NCBI GenBank assembly: GCA_029550985.1 | Contig: JAKPGH010000214.1 | Location: 1-5,524, forward strand | DNA: 5,524 nucleotides | Direction of reading: 5' to 3' | From: Bacillota bacterium | GTDB taxonomy: Bacteria > Bacillota > Clostridia > Oscillospirales > Ruminococcaceae | Part shown: positions 5,186 through 5,524 of the stretch, one piece after another | Position numbering within the stretch: the first letter of the stretch is position 1 | Layout of the letters: each line of letters opens with the position of its first letter | The notes under the pieces: generated by a model | The model's input: only the letters and a program-made list of their open reading frames with translations | Database searches by the model: none | What the model was told of the DNA's origin: nothing | Translations under genes and position numbers: made by a program

Positions 5186-5524
5186 TTTTGATCACCCGCC
5201 TTGTTTTGAGAATAGTAAATTTCCCGGTAAATGGCGTTTTCCGCCAACAGTTGCTCGTGGGTTCCGATGCCGTTGATGGTGCCGCCGTCCATGACGATGA
5301 TGCGGTCCGCGTCCTCCACGGAGGCGGTTCTCTGGGCGATGATGATTTTGGTGGTTTGCGGAATGTATTCCCGGAAGGCCTTGCGAATTTTGGCGTCGGT
5401 CCTTGTGTCCACCGCGCTGGTGGAATCGTCCAGAATCAATATTTTGGGCTTTTTCAGCAAAGCTCTGGCAATGCAAAGTCTTTGTTTTTGGCCGCCCGAC
5501 AGGTTGGCTCCCCCCTGCTCCACG
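5182..5524 (-). CDS. ABC exporter half-transporter, degenerate-site partner (C-terminal part only)
   Basis: Only the last 113 or so codons lie in the window; the gene continues past the right edge. The visible piece is the end of a nucleotide-binding domain: canonical signature LSGGQ (visible residues 8-12), Walker B ILILDD with aspartate (33) where the catalytic glutamate should be, D-loop SAVD, and glutamine (64, in IAQRT) in place of the H-loop histidine. Loss of both catalytic residues marks this as the subunit supplying the degenerate ATP site of a heterodimeric exporter, as in TM287/TM288 or BmrCD-type pumps. Its intact LSGGQ would complete the active site of the downstream subunit. Its stop overlaps the next start by four bases (ATGA), so the two chains are probably made in equal amounts by translational coupling. 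Confidence 0.92.
   Translation of the reverse strand, partial: VEQGGANLSGGQKQRLCIARALLKKPKILILDDSTSAVDTRTDAKIRKAFREYIPQTTKIIIAQRTASVEDADRIIVMDGGTINGIGTHEQLLAENAIYREIYYSQNKAGDQK

Overview
The window looks like chromosomal DNA from a strictly anaerobic, moderately GC-rich Firmicute of the class Clostridia, plausibly a gut Oscillospirales/Ruminococcaceae-type lineage. The grounds are Firmicutes-style ribosome binding sites (AAGGAG-like), sigmaA-like promoters, a two-iron superoxide reductase, a non-haem ferritin, a WCMPC thioredoxin and a heterodimeric multidrug-type ABC exporter. The genus assignment is inference; no rRNA or marker gene is present. Most genes are complete; only the exporter subunit at the right edge is cut.

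Layout, left to right. 1-105: AT-rich DNA with a near-consensus leftward promoter for a gene beyond the left edge. 105-147: a terminator for the next gene. 260-1528 (minus): a complete EAL-HDOD (YuxH-like) protein with its own promoter at about 1630-1659. 1691-1724: terminator of the superoxide reductase gene. 1740-2111 (minus): desulfoferrodoxin (dfx). 2112-2386: a 275-bp divergent control region. 2387-2695 (plus): thioredoxin, followed after 24 bp by 2720-3232 (plus), a non-haem ferritin. 3242-3291: a bidirectional terminator shared by the convergent ferritin and ABC genes. 3290-5185 (minus): a complete ABC exporter half-transporter, translationally coupled (ATGA overlap) to the partner half-transporter whose C-terminus fills 5182-5524.

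How the genes fit together. dfx, trx and ferritin form a divergently transcribed oxygen/iron stress module: superoxide reductase removes superoxide without making O2, thioredoxin repairs thiols, and ferritin sequesters Fe(II) and consumes peroxide or O2 at its ferroxidase centre. The most notable observation is in the shared control region. Two palindromes of the form GTGA-N5-TCAC (centres 2278 and 2300) lie 22 bp apart, and each is exactly 31.5 bp from the centre of a -10-like hexamer of the gene it faces (TATACT for dfx, TATAAT for trx). The layout is mirror-symmetric around position 2289 and places the sites near -41 and -63 of both predicted promoters, the geometry expected for a CRP/FNR-type activator, though the half-site spacing is one base shorter than the classical one.

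The ABC pair shows complementary degeneracy (D/Q in one nucleotide-binding domain, LSQGQ in the other), typical of heterodimeric exporters with one catalytic and one degenerate ATP site. No mobile element, CRISPR array, tRNA or rRNA was seen. I do not see an entirely new multi-gene system here; the regulatory architecture is the part most worth following up.
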